Positions 31,796 through 43,390 of a DNA stretch of 64,000 nucleotides are shown here, piece by piece. Below the pieces are notes generated by a model. The model made no database searches, was not told the origin of the DNA, and worked only from the letters and a program-made list of their open reading frames with translations. How positions within the stretch are numbered: position 1 is the stretch's first letter; the number at the start of each line of letters is the position of its first letter. Made by a program: the position numbers and the translations under genes. Source of the DNA: Allolobophora icterica (taxonomy: Eukaryota > Annelida > Clitellata > Crassiclitellata > Lumbricidae); the NCBI GenBank assembly GCA_963556255.1, contig OY744616.1, positions 29,444,908 to 29,508,907 on the forward strand, written 5' to 3'.

Positions 31796-32227
31796 TGTCG
31801 CGGTCGACTCCTTCGATCGCAACGACGAACCAACGAAGGAACTATTAAAAGATCTTTATTTAAAAATAAAGTCGATTAAGTGTAGAGTAAGTCAACTCGT
31901 CTATCAAATATCACAATCGTAGACAGCACACAGGTTGGCTGGTCTCGATTGAACGTTATACGATCAATGTTTCAACGTTTACAAATCTTCGTCAAAAGGC
32001 CCTTAATGTACAGCAGGTCTATCTTATATAGAGTTCTCCCGGATTCCAGAACGTTCTGTGACGTCACTGTACTTTTCCCTGGAAAGTCCTACTGAACACG
32101 TATATCCTTGTTGCATGCACCGAATTAATGTTGACAGCTTGCTGCAGAATTTTCCGTGCGTTGTAAACAAGCTTGTTGACGCGTCGGTTTTCTTCCCTTG
32201 ATGCATGCACCCGCGTAGACCACGACA
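31796..32227 (-). repeat. 5' LTR of the Gmr1-like element
   Basis: 432 bp with the same ends and, as far as read, the same sequence as 25,675-26,106 (constant offset 6,121). The element's promoter should lie here; a tatataga stretch is visible but no start site can be fixed. Confidence 0.93.
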
Positions 32228-32910
32228 GTGCCCATCACTGGTATTATGCAACTGACTGCTATACTAGATGCTCAATCTAATTATCGCTAACTCGTGATTT
32301 AGCCTATTTTGCTTTTACGTCATAGTCCGTCGGCTTATGTCACAGAAAGAAAAGGAAGAAAAAGGTTGGGTAGAATCTTGGCAATGATGTTTAAATATTA
32401 TTAATGATATGATAGTTCTGAAGCAGAAAAAAGCTGTTGCCAATTTTTCTTTCATGCTTTACGCCCCGTCGCCCCCTGTCGGACGTTTTAGCATGGCGTT
32501 ATATCCTCACCTTAAAACTGCCAATTAGTCAGTGAGCTTGATGTAAAAATTGCTCACTTGATTATGGAAGCATGAAATTTGGCACATGGTAAAAACATAC
32601 GATGAAGAAAAATTTTAGCATTACAGATTTGCCTTCTGGCCACAGTGGCAGCCATCTTCCAAAATGGCCAACCGAAATAGAGATTTTTCAATATCTCAGC
32701 TTCTGGTTCACTTAGAATCGTAATCTTGGTGCCTAAACATACATATTTATGGGCAAAGATTTCAATAGAACTAATTTCAATCACTTTACTACAAGAGAAC
32801 AGCTAATTGTGGTAGCCATCTTGAAGTTAAGGTGACCTGAAAGGGGCAGTCCGGTGCAAAATATGAACCAATAGCTCATTAACTGATAGAAGCATGAAAT
32901 GTGGTACATA

Positions 32911-33697
32911 CACTGTGTCCCGATGAAAAGTAGACCCCTAGAAAAAGTGCCATAACTCGGTCAAAACTTTTAGCATTTGCCTGAAATTTTAAAAACAACA
33001 ACACTAGCCATATTACCACCAAATCGTAACGCCGTTTGGAAATGTTAGTAAGTTTGTCAACTTTATGAACGTTTGAGATGCAGCACTGAAAAGAGGAAAT
33101 TTCAAACATACAAGAGCCATAAGAAAGTGAAATTCAGTTACAGCTGGTGTTCAAAATGACCTCCTTGTTCACGGACACACGACCGTAGACGTGGACGCCA
33201 CTGTTTGATGGCCCGGTCGATGATCACGTGGTCAAACAGCTGCCACTCCTCAATCAGACGCGCCATCAGGTGATCAATGTCACGAATGCGGGAACGATAA
33301 ACGCACTCTTCCAGTACACTCCAGATTAGATAGTCAACTGGATTGAGGTCTGGACTGTTGGGTGGCCACAGCTGCGGGGATATGAAGTCGGGTGTCTCCT
33401 GGGACAGCACGTGCTCGGTGCGCAGGGGCACTGTCTTGTTGAATGTGAAGTAGCCGCCCGATGAAAAGTAGACTCCTAAACGTTTGCCAAAAATGTGTAT
33501 GCTGGAAATTTCCCCTTTTCAGTACTGCATCTGAAACGTTCATAAAGTTGACAAACTTACTAACATTTCCAAACGGCGTTACGATTTGGTGGCAATATAG
33601 CTAGTGTTGTTATTTTTAAAATTTCAGGCAAATCCTAAACGTTTTGACCGAGTTATGACACTTTTTCTTGGGGTCTACTTTTCATCGGGACACAGTG
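32911..33697 (-). mobile_element. Tc1/mariner-type element, deletion derivative
   Basis: Long inverted ends (about 165 bp) start cactgtgtcccgatgaaaag and are flanked by TA. The 787-bp element keeps only the last part of a transposase gene on the minus strand. Confidence 0.85.
33138..33431 (-). pseudogene. Tc1/mariner transposase C-terminal fragment
   Basis: About 97 codons beginning near PLRTEHVLSQETPDF and containing LWPPNSPDLNPVDYLIWSVL, the hallmark around the last catalytic acid of Tc1/mariner transposases, and ending near HFEHQL. The DNA-binding domains and the first two catalytic acids are gone, so it cannot be active. Confidence 0.85.
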
Positions 33698-33738
33698 TAG
33701 TATGAACATGTCCTAAGGGAATTTTGTAGCTATTGGGC

Positions 33739-35614
33739 TAGAGCCCTGCGCCGGCCGCGCCGCCGCAGCCGCCGCCGCCGACATTTCTTGGGCGCCGCCG
33801 CCGCCGATTTTTGTTTGTCGGCGCGCCGCCGCCGCCGCCGACAATCTGTCGGCGCGCCGCCGATGCCAGTTTTATATGCTTAATTGTTATTGTTGCATTT
33901 TTCATGTTTTGCACGATATTGCAAAGATAAGCAAACTATTCTCAGAAATGGCACTTTGATTGGTAGGAACTCGTGTGTTAATGAAGAAGATAAAGAGTGA
34001 ACATAGCTGATTACAGTGTTTGTGGTCTTTATCTTTATACCAAGAATGCAATGTCTTGCTGACTAAATTCGTTTTCCTTATACTTTGATGATCTTGTCTT
34101 TGTGCCATGATACACACAGTCATTTAAAGCGATATCTTGTTACAAGTGATCATTGTTTTGATACACCTGCTCCTGTTGCCATTTCCTTAATACCTTGACA
34201 ACAAAAGCAATATACAATGCATGTTTTTGTATGTGTACTACAGTACTACAGTATTCCCTCATTCTTTACCTTCATGTTGAATAGCTTCTATAACTTATTG
34301 ATTGTTGTCTTTGATGTATATGGTCTTATTACAATGGTGTAAATTTTTGGCTTAATGTTGTAAGACTAGAGGCGCTTATGAGTGCTCTTAATATCAAGAT
34401 ATGCCATTTAGATAATAATCCTGCAGAAGGGAAGGTATAATTGATTAATACTTTTGGCTGGAATCTATTCAGGCAAACAGTATCAGTTGACACAGGTTTT
34501 GACTTAGTACGTATAGTATCAAGAATGGTCTTTTTCAGTTTAATCTGATGCAAACAATGGTCTATATGTGGAAACTTTAAATGGCGTGGCACCAATTCAA
34601 ACGGGCAGCAGACCACCTGGTAAACTCATTGAAAAATTAACAGGAGTGAGGCCACTCGGCCAGTGTATTACCATAGGAAAACGTATATATTTACATTTCA
34701 CTTCATGGCTTCAGCAGCCTCTCTTACTAGGAGGAGGATGTTATCCAGCATCTGCCATGTGACTTGGTGTGTAGGCCTACCAGTGCATATGCAAGTGTAT
34801 TCATGCAATATGCAAATGCATGTTGCTTCATCTGGTTACAATTTGCCAATACCTATACAGATGTGCAGTGTAATAAAGGATGTTCATATTTGTAAGGCAA
34901 ATGTCTGAAGGTGTCTTGTCTTTTAGTCCCTTTATATGTAGTTGAGCTTCAGTGTGATGGAGCGGCTTTAGAGAACTTTTGACTGGTCACAGGACCAACG
35001 GCTGTTCAACTCTTATAGTGACTCAGATGGGCGTCAGGAGGAGGGGAATGGGAGATTTGCCCTCTGGATTTGTGAATATGATATACCTAATAATAGAATA
35101 CTCAGTTAAAACGTGACGCTGGTTTTAAGTGCTAAACTTCTTTACAGAGTTCACTTGATGGCAATGTTGGAACAGACCTTCTTTTGATGCTTATCAATTC
35201 GATCCACCCCAGAAGCAAACCATGCCTTTAGAAGGGAATTATAGTACGCTAAATTGCAATTTTTAAATCCATACCCCTCACAGCGCTACATAAATCTACT
35301 GCCGTCATCGTCGTCATCCGCATCGCAGCCTCAGCAAAATTGAATGAAGCTCAGGTTTTTCATGCAAAAACGTCATTTTGCCCCTCGAAAAATTTATCCC
35401 CCTCCGGAAAAATTTAGCCCCCCTCCGGAAAAATTCCTGCGGATGCCCATGGTGACTCATGTTTCTGACTAGGGCACGCCGCGCCGCGCCGCGCCGACGC
35501 CGACATTTTGTGGGCGCCGCCGCCGCCGATTTCTGTTCGTCGGCGCGCCGCCGCCGCCGACCAAAAATGACCGGCGCGCCGCCGCCGACACTATGACGTC
35601 GGCGCAGGGCTCTA
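33739..35614. mobile_element. hAT-type element with GC-rich subterminal repeats
   Basis: TIRs tagagccctgcgcc and ggcgcagggctcta with a perfect 8-bp duplication tattgggc (33,731-33,738 and 35,615-35,622). Both ends carry arrays of gccgccgcc and gtcggcgcgccg over 110-130 bp, whereas the 1.6-kb interior is AT-rich and has no transposase. The interior also includes a segment with repeated cccctccggaaaaattt (35,385-35,440). Confidence 0.85.
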
Positions 35615-35999
35615 TATTGGGCTATCGCAGATTTGCCCTCTGACCTCCATGGCAGCCGTTTTCCAAAATGGCCGACCACAAATAAAGATTTTTCAATATC
35701 TCAGCTTCAAGTTCACTTAGAATCGTGATCTTGATCTCTAAACATACATATTTAGGATATTATGGGCAAGATTTCCAATGGAACTAATTGCAATTACTTA
35801 CCTACAAGAGAAACACTAATTGTGGTAGCCATCTTGAAGTTAAGGTGACATAAAAATCATGATTACGGTTTTGGTTATTAAGTGTACAGTAGTTTGGGCA
35901 AGGATTGCAATAGAACTAATCATTTTTGAAACTTGTTGTTGTGTTCGTATTCATTTTGTAAACAACTTATGGTATATCAGCAATTCAGCATGTTACTAA

Positions 36000-36600
36000 T
36001 GTTCTCGTGAATGTACATTGAACAATATTACAGCTAGTCCACATTTTGGAACCAGAGTCCAGGCAAAGTACTGCCCACAGAGTTATATGACATCGTTCAT
36101 GTCATTCACGGTCACACAGGCCTCTACACAGACAGAGACCAGCACACTGTCGAGCAGCTATCACTCATTTGCGCTGTTCCCTACAGCCCTTTTCGCAGCC
36201 ACTTCTGAGCAGTTCTGTCGAGAAGCTTTGGCAAGTGTTGTCCACTTCACTTCCCAGCCTCCTTCGATCGTTTGCAGCCACCCCCATTCACCAGGACATG
36301 GTAGCTTAGGAACAGCAACAAACATCTGTGCCCAGACATAACCTGCTACCGGTAGGCAGCGCTCTTGGTGTGTTCCACGGGTGCAGCTCGAGTTGGTAGA
36401 AGGCCATCCACTAATCTGCCTTTCTGTGAGAACAGCTGCTTCCGTGCCTCATTCACCTTCTCATCGCTGCTCGCGCGGTCATACAGAAGAACTACAAAGC
36501 GCTCCAGTACATCGAGCTGATCATGAACAGAGTTGTAAGTTGATGAGTTAGGGTAGATGTGGTATGGGATGAATATGCGCACATTGTACATGGCATCTTG
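36000..36600 (-). pseudogene. Fragment of a multicopy invertebrate gene of unknown function
   Basis: The minus strand has an 81-codon frame (36,346-36,591) with DQLDVLERFVVLLYDRASS and VNEARKQLFSQKGR, then a broken continuation (GWEVKWTTLAKAS, Cys-rich) toward 36,050. The pattern recalls a repeated protein family common in cnidarian and deuterostome genomes whose C-terminus follows the same order. I cannot name the family. Frames are broken, so it is treated as a relic. Confidence 0.35.
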
Positions 36601-36604
36601 TTGG

Positions 36605-37262
36605 TGTTAGCCATAGCAGTTCAGCAGCTCAGCATTGATGAGCTGTGGGTTGGCTTTTCCTCAGGCAAAAGCACGAGGTAGCTACCAACCCATGAGATGG
36701 CACGTGCCCTCGGCCCAGAGAGGTGCGTAGCCTTGCCCTTCCTACACGCATTTTAGCGGATGTGACAAGTATCATTCTTTGCTGGCCGTGTAAAAAGGAC
36801 TGTGTGGGACATTTGGAAGATATTCAACTACGTTACCTTAGCCTTCTGCACCAGTACATCAAGAAATGTCCAGGCGTTTCACAGAAGATCACATCCCTCA
36901 ATTGATATGATGCGGCACAGTTTGATGTTGAGCGTAATTGTCTGCTCAAATCTTCGCCCTTAGCAAGCAGGGCCTGTTGCAAGAGCTGGTCGACCGGAGT
37001 ATATACGAGTTACCAGGAGCCTATAATTATATTTCTTCATATCTGGATAGGTCAATGTATGCAACTTTCCAAATTTAAGATGTAGGCCTACGTTTGTATC
37101 TGAACATTTACATAGCGGACTTTGACCACCTGTCAAAGGCGCTGAGCAGTTGCATGAGGCCATCATATGCTTATCACTTCACAACAACATGAACTGCTTT
37201 TAAGTACTACCAAGATTCAACAACTAGAATGATCGATTGAGTGTATTAATTTTTGCACTGAC
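36605..37262. other. Intergenic or intronic, nothing recognised
   Basis: Short open frames only. A TAGGCCTA octamer lies at 37,083. No transposon end or exon was found before the EGF-like exon. Confidence 0.4.
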
Positions 37263-37355
37263 TGATCTCACAGTTTGCCCCGCGAAACTGTGGAGGGCAA
37301 TTACAGTTGCCGGAACTGCAACTACCAGGGTAGCACGACTTGTCCGGACATCCCA
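37263..37355 (-). CDS. Receptor gene exon: second EGF-like module
   Basis: A 93-base phase 1-1 exon with acceptor tttgcag. It encodes six cysteines (GCPDKSCYPGSC, then GNCNC, then FRGANCE), a compact EGF-like module. The donor is less certain: gtcagt gives the phase needed for the next exon, but an alternative gtgaga lies upstream. An intron of about 12.8 kb follows, containing the Gmr1-like insertion. Confidence 0.7.
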
Positions 37356-37959
37356 CTGCAAATGAAGAAAAGCATTATGTCAGTGTGATCGAATAACTGC
37401 GAAATTATTGCATTTGCCTAAATCCAAAGAAATAGATAATGTGCATATGTCTACTGCTGACATTTGGGTATAAATTAAAACTAATCACTTTATCGAACAC
37501 TCTCAACCTGTCTAATTATTGTCTGGTGTTTTAATAACGGCGCTATAGAAATCATTAATTTAGATTTAACCTTAAGACTTATTTATTTCTCAATAAATTG
37601 ATGCTGCGTATTTACTATGACTGCGGCTTGGTTTTCTTGCGCCATCGGGCGATGCTAGTGTAGTAAGTTGTTTATTATTAGTGATAGTAGTAATGAAGGA
37701 AAGTTGTTAGCTCGCATCCTTTCAACCTCAGCAAGAGATCAAAGACTGTAAGTTCAAGGATTATTTTGTGTCTTGATTTGCTGTGAGATTAATTTAAATA
37801 GGAAATAATACCCCGCGTTTCAAACTTCTAAACTATTCAATTATTTTACTTAAGTATCTGTTTAATTATTATTGATCTAATAAGGGAAGCCTCTATTAAA
37901 GGATAAAAAAATGATAATTTTAAATAGGGTCCTAAAGAACAGATACAGAAACTCCATTT

Positions 37960-38290
37960 CTTCTGTAATTCTTATTTATAAATACGAGAGCAGATGGCAG
38001 AGGGAGATACAGAGAACGCTATAAGAAGAATAGATTAAACTGGACTGGACAGGTGATTCATATGGACAAGGATAAAAGATCCAACTAAGTGATGATCTGG
38101 ATCCCTGAAGGTAAAAAGAGAAGGTAAAGATTGCCGAAGAATTGGTCTGAGGCCATCAGATACGGCTTGATGTACTTGGGGACGATGCCGGAGGACTGAC
38201 GATGGACAGAAACGAATGGAGAAGATGAGGTTCCGATGTGCAGACCTGCTCTGGAAGGACTAAATACTAAGTAGATAAGCATTATCTAGA
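37960..38290 (+). mobile_element. RTE-like LINE 3' fragment
   Basis: Plus-strand reading with frameshifts gives LNWTGQVIHMDKDKRSN, WIPEGKKRR, LPKNWSEAIR and MDRNEWRR, in the order seen at the C-terminus of RTE-like reverse transcriptases. Truncated and dead. It lies in the intron between the two EGF exons. Confidence 0.65.
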
Positions 38291-38380
38291 ATTTACATTA
38301 AGTCTAATCTAAACATATCGAGGTTTCTGATATAGAGTCATTGGCTCTAGGCCTTTACTTTCACGCATTCATATTCCTAC

Positions 38381-38473
38381 CTGCAGTGCATCCTCCTGAA
38401 CCTGAAGTCAAACATTCGCATTTATTCCCTTGCGCACAAGACTGACCCTCGTCACATGGTCTCGAACAAGTTG
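38381..38473 (-). CDS. Receptor gene exon: first EGF-like module
   Basis: Acceptor gtttcag and donor gtagg bound 93 bases, phase 1 to phase 1, typical of shuffled EGF exons. The translation has six cysteines in an EGF-like or laminin-EGF-like spacing (TCSRPC, then QSC, KCEC, GGC). It joins the next EGF exon through a GTG codon. It is the most upstream well-supported exon. Confidence 0.68.
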
Positions 38474-38934
38474 CTGAAACAGAAGGAAACAGCTGCACAC
38501 TATGTGAAACGAGTGACCATATAATGAAACACAGTTCAAGAGTAAGTGATCACCTATACAGTAGATATATAGTCATGTGCCTTTCAGAGTTGCCCAACAT
38601 GTGTCATTTTAAAATGTTCACACATACATACATACATACATACCGTTATCTGTTCGACTGTTCGTGAAGCTGCTGTATGTCGAAGCCGCTGAGTTCTGTC
38701 GAGTGTTGGTTTTGCCAATTGTAAAGGTATAATTTTTGTGTATTGATCAATTACAATTATTCAATTGTCGCAAAACCAAGCGAGAGTGTTAGTTTATTCA
38801 GTGGACCTGTAGGACATGTGCTTCGTCCGAATGTTTTGAAGTTAAATTTAGTTGAGGGTTAAATTTCTGGAATATTTGGGGTGACGTTTTGTTTAAATTC
38901 TTCCGCTTACGCTAACAAACATGGTTAATCCAAA

Positions 38935-39643
38935 ATATTCATCTATAATAAGGAACTTTTTCCACCACCGTCAAAGATCTTGGCGTCATCTTGGATTCAG
39001 AACTCACTCTCTCTACGCATATCTTGCAGGTGAGCCGCGCTTGCTACTTTCAGCTAGGAAAGCTTCGCGTGGTTTACCTCTCTCATTCCTCCAATCTACT
39101 GCTACTCTCGTGCATGCGTTCATTACCTGTCGGCTTGACTACTGCTGCTACCTCTATGTTGGGCTTCCCCTCACTCGACCGAACTGCCTCGAACGCGTAT
39201 TGCGTTCCGCTGCGTGCTTGATTGGGAGGAGTCCTAAATTTGACCATGTCTCTCAATGCATGCGAGATGTCCTCCAGTTGTTAGCTCTCTCGCAACACAT
39301 TTTCTACCTGGTGCCTCCATGGTCTGTCAATGTCAGCGTGGCCGTGCTCGATCTTATCTGCGTGAGCTCTGTTCTTGTACCTCTGTTCCACCTGGTCACC
39401 GCTCTCTCCGCTCTGCCACCCGTGGTGACCTCTCTGTTCCTTCCGCACGCACCGCTACTATGCAGCGCGCGTTCTCCGTCGTTGGACCCACAATTTGGAA
39501 TGGGCTTCCTCCTGAGCTGCGGTCTCTTCCTCGAGACTCGTCCACCGCTTCTTCTTTGCTCTAAAAACTGTTCTCTTTCGCCAAGGTTGCGCCGGGAGCG
39601 CATTTGAACAGTTTCGTGGAAGAGGCGCTATATAAATGCTCAG

Positions 39644-39716
<73 letters not shown>

Positions 39717-39720
39717 CTTG
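38935..39720 (+). mobile_element. CR1/L2-like LINE 3' end with (ATTG)n tail
   Basis: The plus strand, across frameshifts, reads VKDLGVILDSELTLSTHI, CRLDYCCYLYVGLP, RSAACLIGR, RAFSVVGPTIWNGLPPELRS: the C-terminal third of a CR1/L2-type reverse transcriptase. It ends gaggcgctatataaatgctc followed by about 75 bp of (ATTG)n (39,645-39,718), a typical LINE tail. Broken in at least two places. Confidence 0.82.
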
Positions 39721-40311
39721 GATCTTTTATGATGTCTTGAATCCTATGAAACGATGTGACAGCATAAGTTTATCCTACACATTTTGTGCAATGATATTTT
39801 CATTGCGTCGAAAAAGAGCCAGCAGGCACAGTCGCCACTTTCTATTTTACCTTCCCCGGTGGTGTACTCGCTTTATAACTGAGGTACCATTGATACATAA
39901 ATTCCTTTATTTCTATAAAACGATGAACATAACCCTAAATGATCTCTTACGTATATTGCAGTTTGGACCTGACCAGTTCGCTTGACATCTTGTCCTTGAA
40001 GTTAATTGAATCCTATAGATTGTCGTGCAGTACCCACATCTAAAACAATTTAGCAATCTCTTATCAACTGAATGAGTACATATTTGGGTTATATCAGACA
40101 AAAAGTCAGATGATGAATTTTATGGACAAAATTACATTTTCAACCTACGATTGTTTTTCTTCGTATACCTGCAAATCGATTCCCGCAACCCCTCGAGCGA
40201 GCGCCTTGTATGGCTGCCATAACGTGTGTTTAGTTAAAATATTGATTATTGTACTGTCATGTCTCAATGTAATCTTACTGCGTTTGTCGGCTTTAATTAA
40301 TAAAGAAAAAG

Positions 40312-40504
40312 ATTATTATTATTATTATTATTATTATTGTTATTATTATTATTATTATAATGGCGCCCATGGAATCAGGACATTTCCCCCTCCGGACAAT
40401 TCCCCCTACATTTCCCCCGGACATTTCTCCTTAGGACAATTCCCCGGTCTTCCCCGCCTCCGAGTGCACCTAAAAGTTGGCTATATAACATAATTATGTA
40501 GGCC

Positions 40505-40587
<83 letters not shown>

Positions 40588-40620
40588 TTAACAATGATGA
40601 TTAAATATTCTGAAGTGCCA
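40312..40620. repeat. (ATT)n arrays around a C-rich repeat
   Basis: (ATT)n at about 40,312-40,358 and 40,505-40,583 flank a stretch with repeated ggacatttccccc and ggacaattccccc motifs (40,375-40,465). A related C/G-rich block lies inverted at 47,815-47,900. The second (ATT)n follows the 3' end of the minus-strand LINE next to it. Confidence 0.75.
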
Positions 40621-40639
40621 TCTCAGCGTCACTCAGTGA

Positions 40640-42385
40640 ACAATTTATCATGAAAAGGTCGATGAGAAGCAGATGGCGTTCCGGCGTTGGGCAGCTATCG
40701 ACAGTCTCTGGAACAGGCAGCTTGTCTCAAGCGTGTCCTGAGTTGAATCCGTCAACCTACGTCCCAGTTACAACACAAAATCCAATCCTTCCGAACTCCA
40801 TGCACCACTCGTCTCCACTGCTACCGCTACAAAAGCATGCGTTCGGGTGATTGTGTCGTACTTGGATCTTTTGGCGGCGGCTGCCCGGTTTACGGCCTCA
40901 CCTACTCCGGTTGATGTTACAGCCAGATGTGACGCTGCGTATGTGTCCGAAACGGTCACATCCCAAGTGAGGCACTTTCCGCATGACCACGGGATAAGCG
41001 TCACGCCGTCAGGCCGCTTGCAGTCCTCTCTGCTGAGGCCCAAAGGTTCCTTCTGAGAAGGGATATTTGCTCTTCCAAACGATCTCCATATGACATCGTT
41101 GAGCATGTTGTGCCGTTGATGCCTGCCAGCGTTTTTTCTACAGACAAGACCGTGGAGTCCTCTGGCGTCAACTCTCTCGCCACACTGACACACATGTGGT
41201 TCGCACAGAGTCGTTCCAAGTCTCATTCCAACCGCGATCCCTATCACTTAATCGGACAAGCGGAGGCCCAATGCAGTAACCGGAGGAGATAGCAGCCAAT
41301 AGCCTGCGTGTGGTGCCCGAGAAGCTAAGAGACGAGCCCGGTCCAGTGCGTTGTTCGCAGACTCGTGCAGAGTTGTCCACGCCTTATTTATCCAGCGGCT
41401 GTCCCATTCTCTTTGACGATGAGCTGTTGATCCTGTTGGTTGTTCGGCACCCGTGAGTATTATCCATGCTTTCATTGCTTTACTAAGCAGATCGTCGGAG
41501 GCATCAGCTAATTCTGGTGGCAGCATGTGTGCTTGGAGTTCGCTTGTGCTCGCAGCAGAGGCAAAGAAGGCAGAAAGTGCCAGCGTAGCAGCACAGCGTA
41601 TCCCAAGGCCACCAACCTTCACCGGAAGGGATGCCTGAAGCCAATTCTCGTCGGACAGTTCCACTTTCAAAATTTTCGACAATCCATTTCGTAACAAAGA
41701 GTCAAATCTTGTTAGACTAGGACAGTCGACGCATAAGGCTGTGCGCATTGTGTAAAGGAGCTTTGGTACGCTCAATCCATTTCTTAAGAGGGTTAGAGCG
41801 TCATGCGAGTGAAGCATGGAGAGCCTCCCTACAGTTCGTCCCAGGTCATCCGCCTTCTTATTTACCACCTTGTCGACGGTTGGCTCAGGCATCAGAGGTG
41901 AGCCCAGCAGCGTTGTCTCTCCTAATGGTATGTGTGTGAAGCCGTGGAACGAGGTATCGTCTATTTTATTTTCATGATTCTGAAAGACTATTTCGCATTT
42001 CGCGCGGTTAAGTTGAAACCCAATCTTAGCTGACTCTTCAGCGATCAACTGAATATCTTGGGCCACCTCGTCCAACTTGCCTCCAAGTGTCAGATCGTCT
42101 AGGAATGCCAATCTCAACTCCGATATCAGCTTTAACAGCATCGGCTGCACTGTGATGCAGAATTTTAGCGGACCCATCGGATCACCCTGCTGAGTTCCTT
42201 CTTCTGATCGAATAATATTTGATCCATGTCGTAACAACGGTTTGCAGGGATATGCGGCATGTGCGAAACGGTAAAGTTCCGGTGTTTCTCTTGCGACCAC
42301 TTCCAGCAGAGAGTACCTGCGAAGAGTGTTAAAGGCATTGACAAAATCTAGTTTTACCAGAACTCCATCTGTCGGCATCGAAATT
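40640..42385 (-). mobile_element. LINE with restriction-like endonuclease, 5'-truncated
   Basis: The minus strand encodes RT motifs (KLDFVNAFNTLRR, EGTQQGDPMGPL, AFLDDLTLGG) to about 41,248. After a frameshift, CQCGERVDARGLHGLVC (zinc-knuckle-like) and KRPDGVTLIPWSCGK then WDVTVSDT follow, the PD..D/E-K-type endonuclease seen at the C-terminus of R2-like LINE clades. A second frameshift precedes FQRLSIAAQRRNAI. The 5' end stops in an (ATT)n array. The usual RT YADD/FADD box reads FLDD. At least two frameshifts make it inactive. Confidence 0.78.
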
Positions 42386-42400
42386 ATTATTATAATTATT

Positions 42401-42480
<80 letters not shown>

Positions 42481-42491
42481 TATTATTATTA

Positions 42492-42534
<43 letters not shown>

Positions 42535-42540
42535 GTTCAA
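42385..42540. repeat. (ATT)n microsatellite
   Basis: About 155 bp of ATT repeats with a few attttt interruptions, at the 5' border of the truncated LINE. Poly-Ile and poly-Asn frames across it are artefacts. Confidence 0.92.
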
Positions 42541-42764
42541 GAACTGGGAGGCAAAATAAAAGCAGCGACAGGTGACCAACGTGAGACCAGCCATCTGCTA
42601 CAGCGTTTGTCAGTCGCCCTTCAGATTGGAAACTCTCTAGCTGTTCTAGGCACTTCGGATTGGAACAATAGGAAGACCGTACAGCCAGACTGAATGACGG
42701 CCTAGGAATATAGTGACCGCAAACAGTTAACGTATTTCGTCTGCACATGAGTTTATTGTGTTAT

Positions 42765-42968
<204 letters not shown>

Positions 42969-43083
42969 ATTGAAAAACCAAAAGCGAACCGCACATAGGT
43001 GAACAAGTATAGAAAAATATAAACTAAGAAAGTAATAAGAAGATAATAATATTTGAAAAAAGGAGTGTAAATTGTAAAATATG

Positions 43084-43390
43084 CATGTATGTATGTATGT
43101 ATGCATGTATGTATGTATGTATGTAGGCCTATGTATGTATGTATGCTATGCACACATGTATGTATGTATACATGTTTATATGTATGCATGCATGTATGTA
43201 TGCATGCATGTATGTATGCATGTATATATGTATACATGGTAGTATTTGTGTATACATGTATGTATGTATGTATGTATGTATGTATGTATGTATGTATGTA
43301 TGTATGTATGTATGTATGCATGTATGTATGTATGTATGTATGTATGTATGTATGTATGTACGGCTGTATGCCTGTATGAATGTAATGCAT
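43084..43390. repeat. (TATG)n microsatellite
   Basis: About 300 bp of TATG repeats with GCATG interruptions. Long frames of MYVC or YIHT repeats are artefacts. Confidence 0.93.

Larger units (their letters stand above)
25675..32227 (-). mobile_element. Gmr1-like Ty3/gypsy LTR retrotransposon, apparently intact
   Basis: Two 432-bp LTRs bound a 5.7-kb interior on the minus strand, with a 5-bp duplication gtgcc on each side. By eye the LTRs are identical, and the single long ORF (1,656 codons) is uninterrupted. The domain order is gag, protease, integrase, reverse transcriptase, RNase H; integrase precedes RT, as in Gmr1-like elements and Ty1/copia, whereas the RT and RNase H are of Ty3/gypsy type. 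The primer site matches tRNA-Leu and a purine tract precedes the 3' LTR. Everything fits a recent, potentially active insertion. Confidence 0.93.
25115..32240. mobile_element. hAT-type MITE split by a Gmr1-like retrotransposon
   Basis: Ends cagtgatgggcaatagtt and gtgcccatcactg are inverted repeats; the flanking 8-mers gttttatg (25,107-25,114) and gtattatg (32,241-32,248) match at seven positions. Without the 6.6-kb insertion the MITE is about 570 bp and is made of repeated ttagttaactaaa-like palindromes. CAGTG ends and 8-bp duplication indicate hAT. Confidence 0.82.
32535..35860. repeat. Tandem ~300-bp repeat, second unit invaded by two transposons
   Basis: Unit 1 (about 32,535-32,840) and unit 2 (32,851-32,910, 33,700-33,738, 35,615-35,860) share gcatgaaat.tgg.acat, ccaaaatggcc.acc, tttttcaatatctcagctt and gtggtagccatcttgaagtt. 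Unit 2 is cut first by a Tc1/mariner-type element and then by a hAT element. Non-coding; possibly a satellite-like family. Confidence 0.72.
1983..38473 (-). other. Receptor tyrosine kinase-like gene (predicted pseudokinase), 17-exon model
   Basis: Seventeen exons on the minus strand join in phase without a stop and encode about 1,080 residues. In order: two EGF-like modules, a novel ectodomain of about 600 residues, a single transmembrane helix, a basic juxtamembrane stretch, a tyrosine-kinase fold and a Tyr-rich tail. Fold landmarks are present: VAAK lysine, LAPE (APE), [12 protein letters not shown] (helix F) and the CW...RP near the C-lobe end. Catalytic landmarks are not: HRD reads HRR, DFG reads GFG and the glycine loop reads AEGRFA. 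Known pseudokinase receptors signal as scaffolds or dimer partners; that role here is inference. The 5' end (signal peptide) was not found and may lie beyond the window or in an unrecognised exon. Introns are packed with transposons, the largest being the 7-kb nested insertion at 25.1-32.2 kb. The ectodomain is not one I can name. Confidence 0.82.

Noticed and set aside
33755..35610. CpG islands or a promoter at the two GC-rich blocks
   Set aside because: They are the symmetric subterminal arrays of a hAT-type element with a perfect target duplication.
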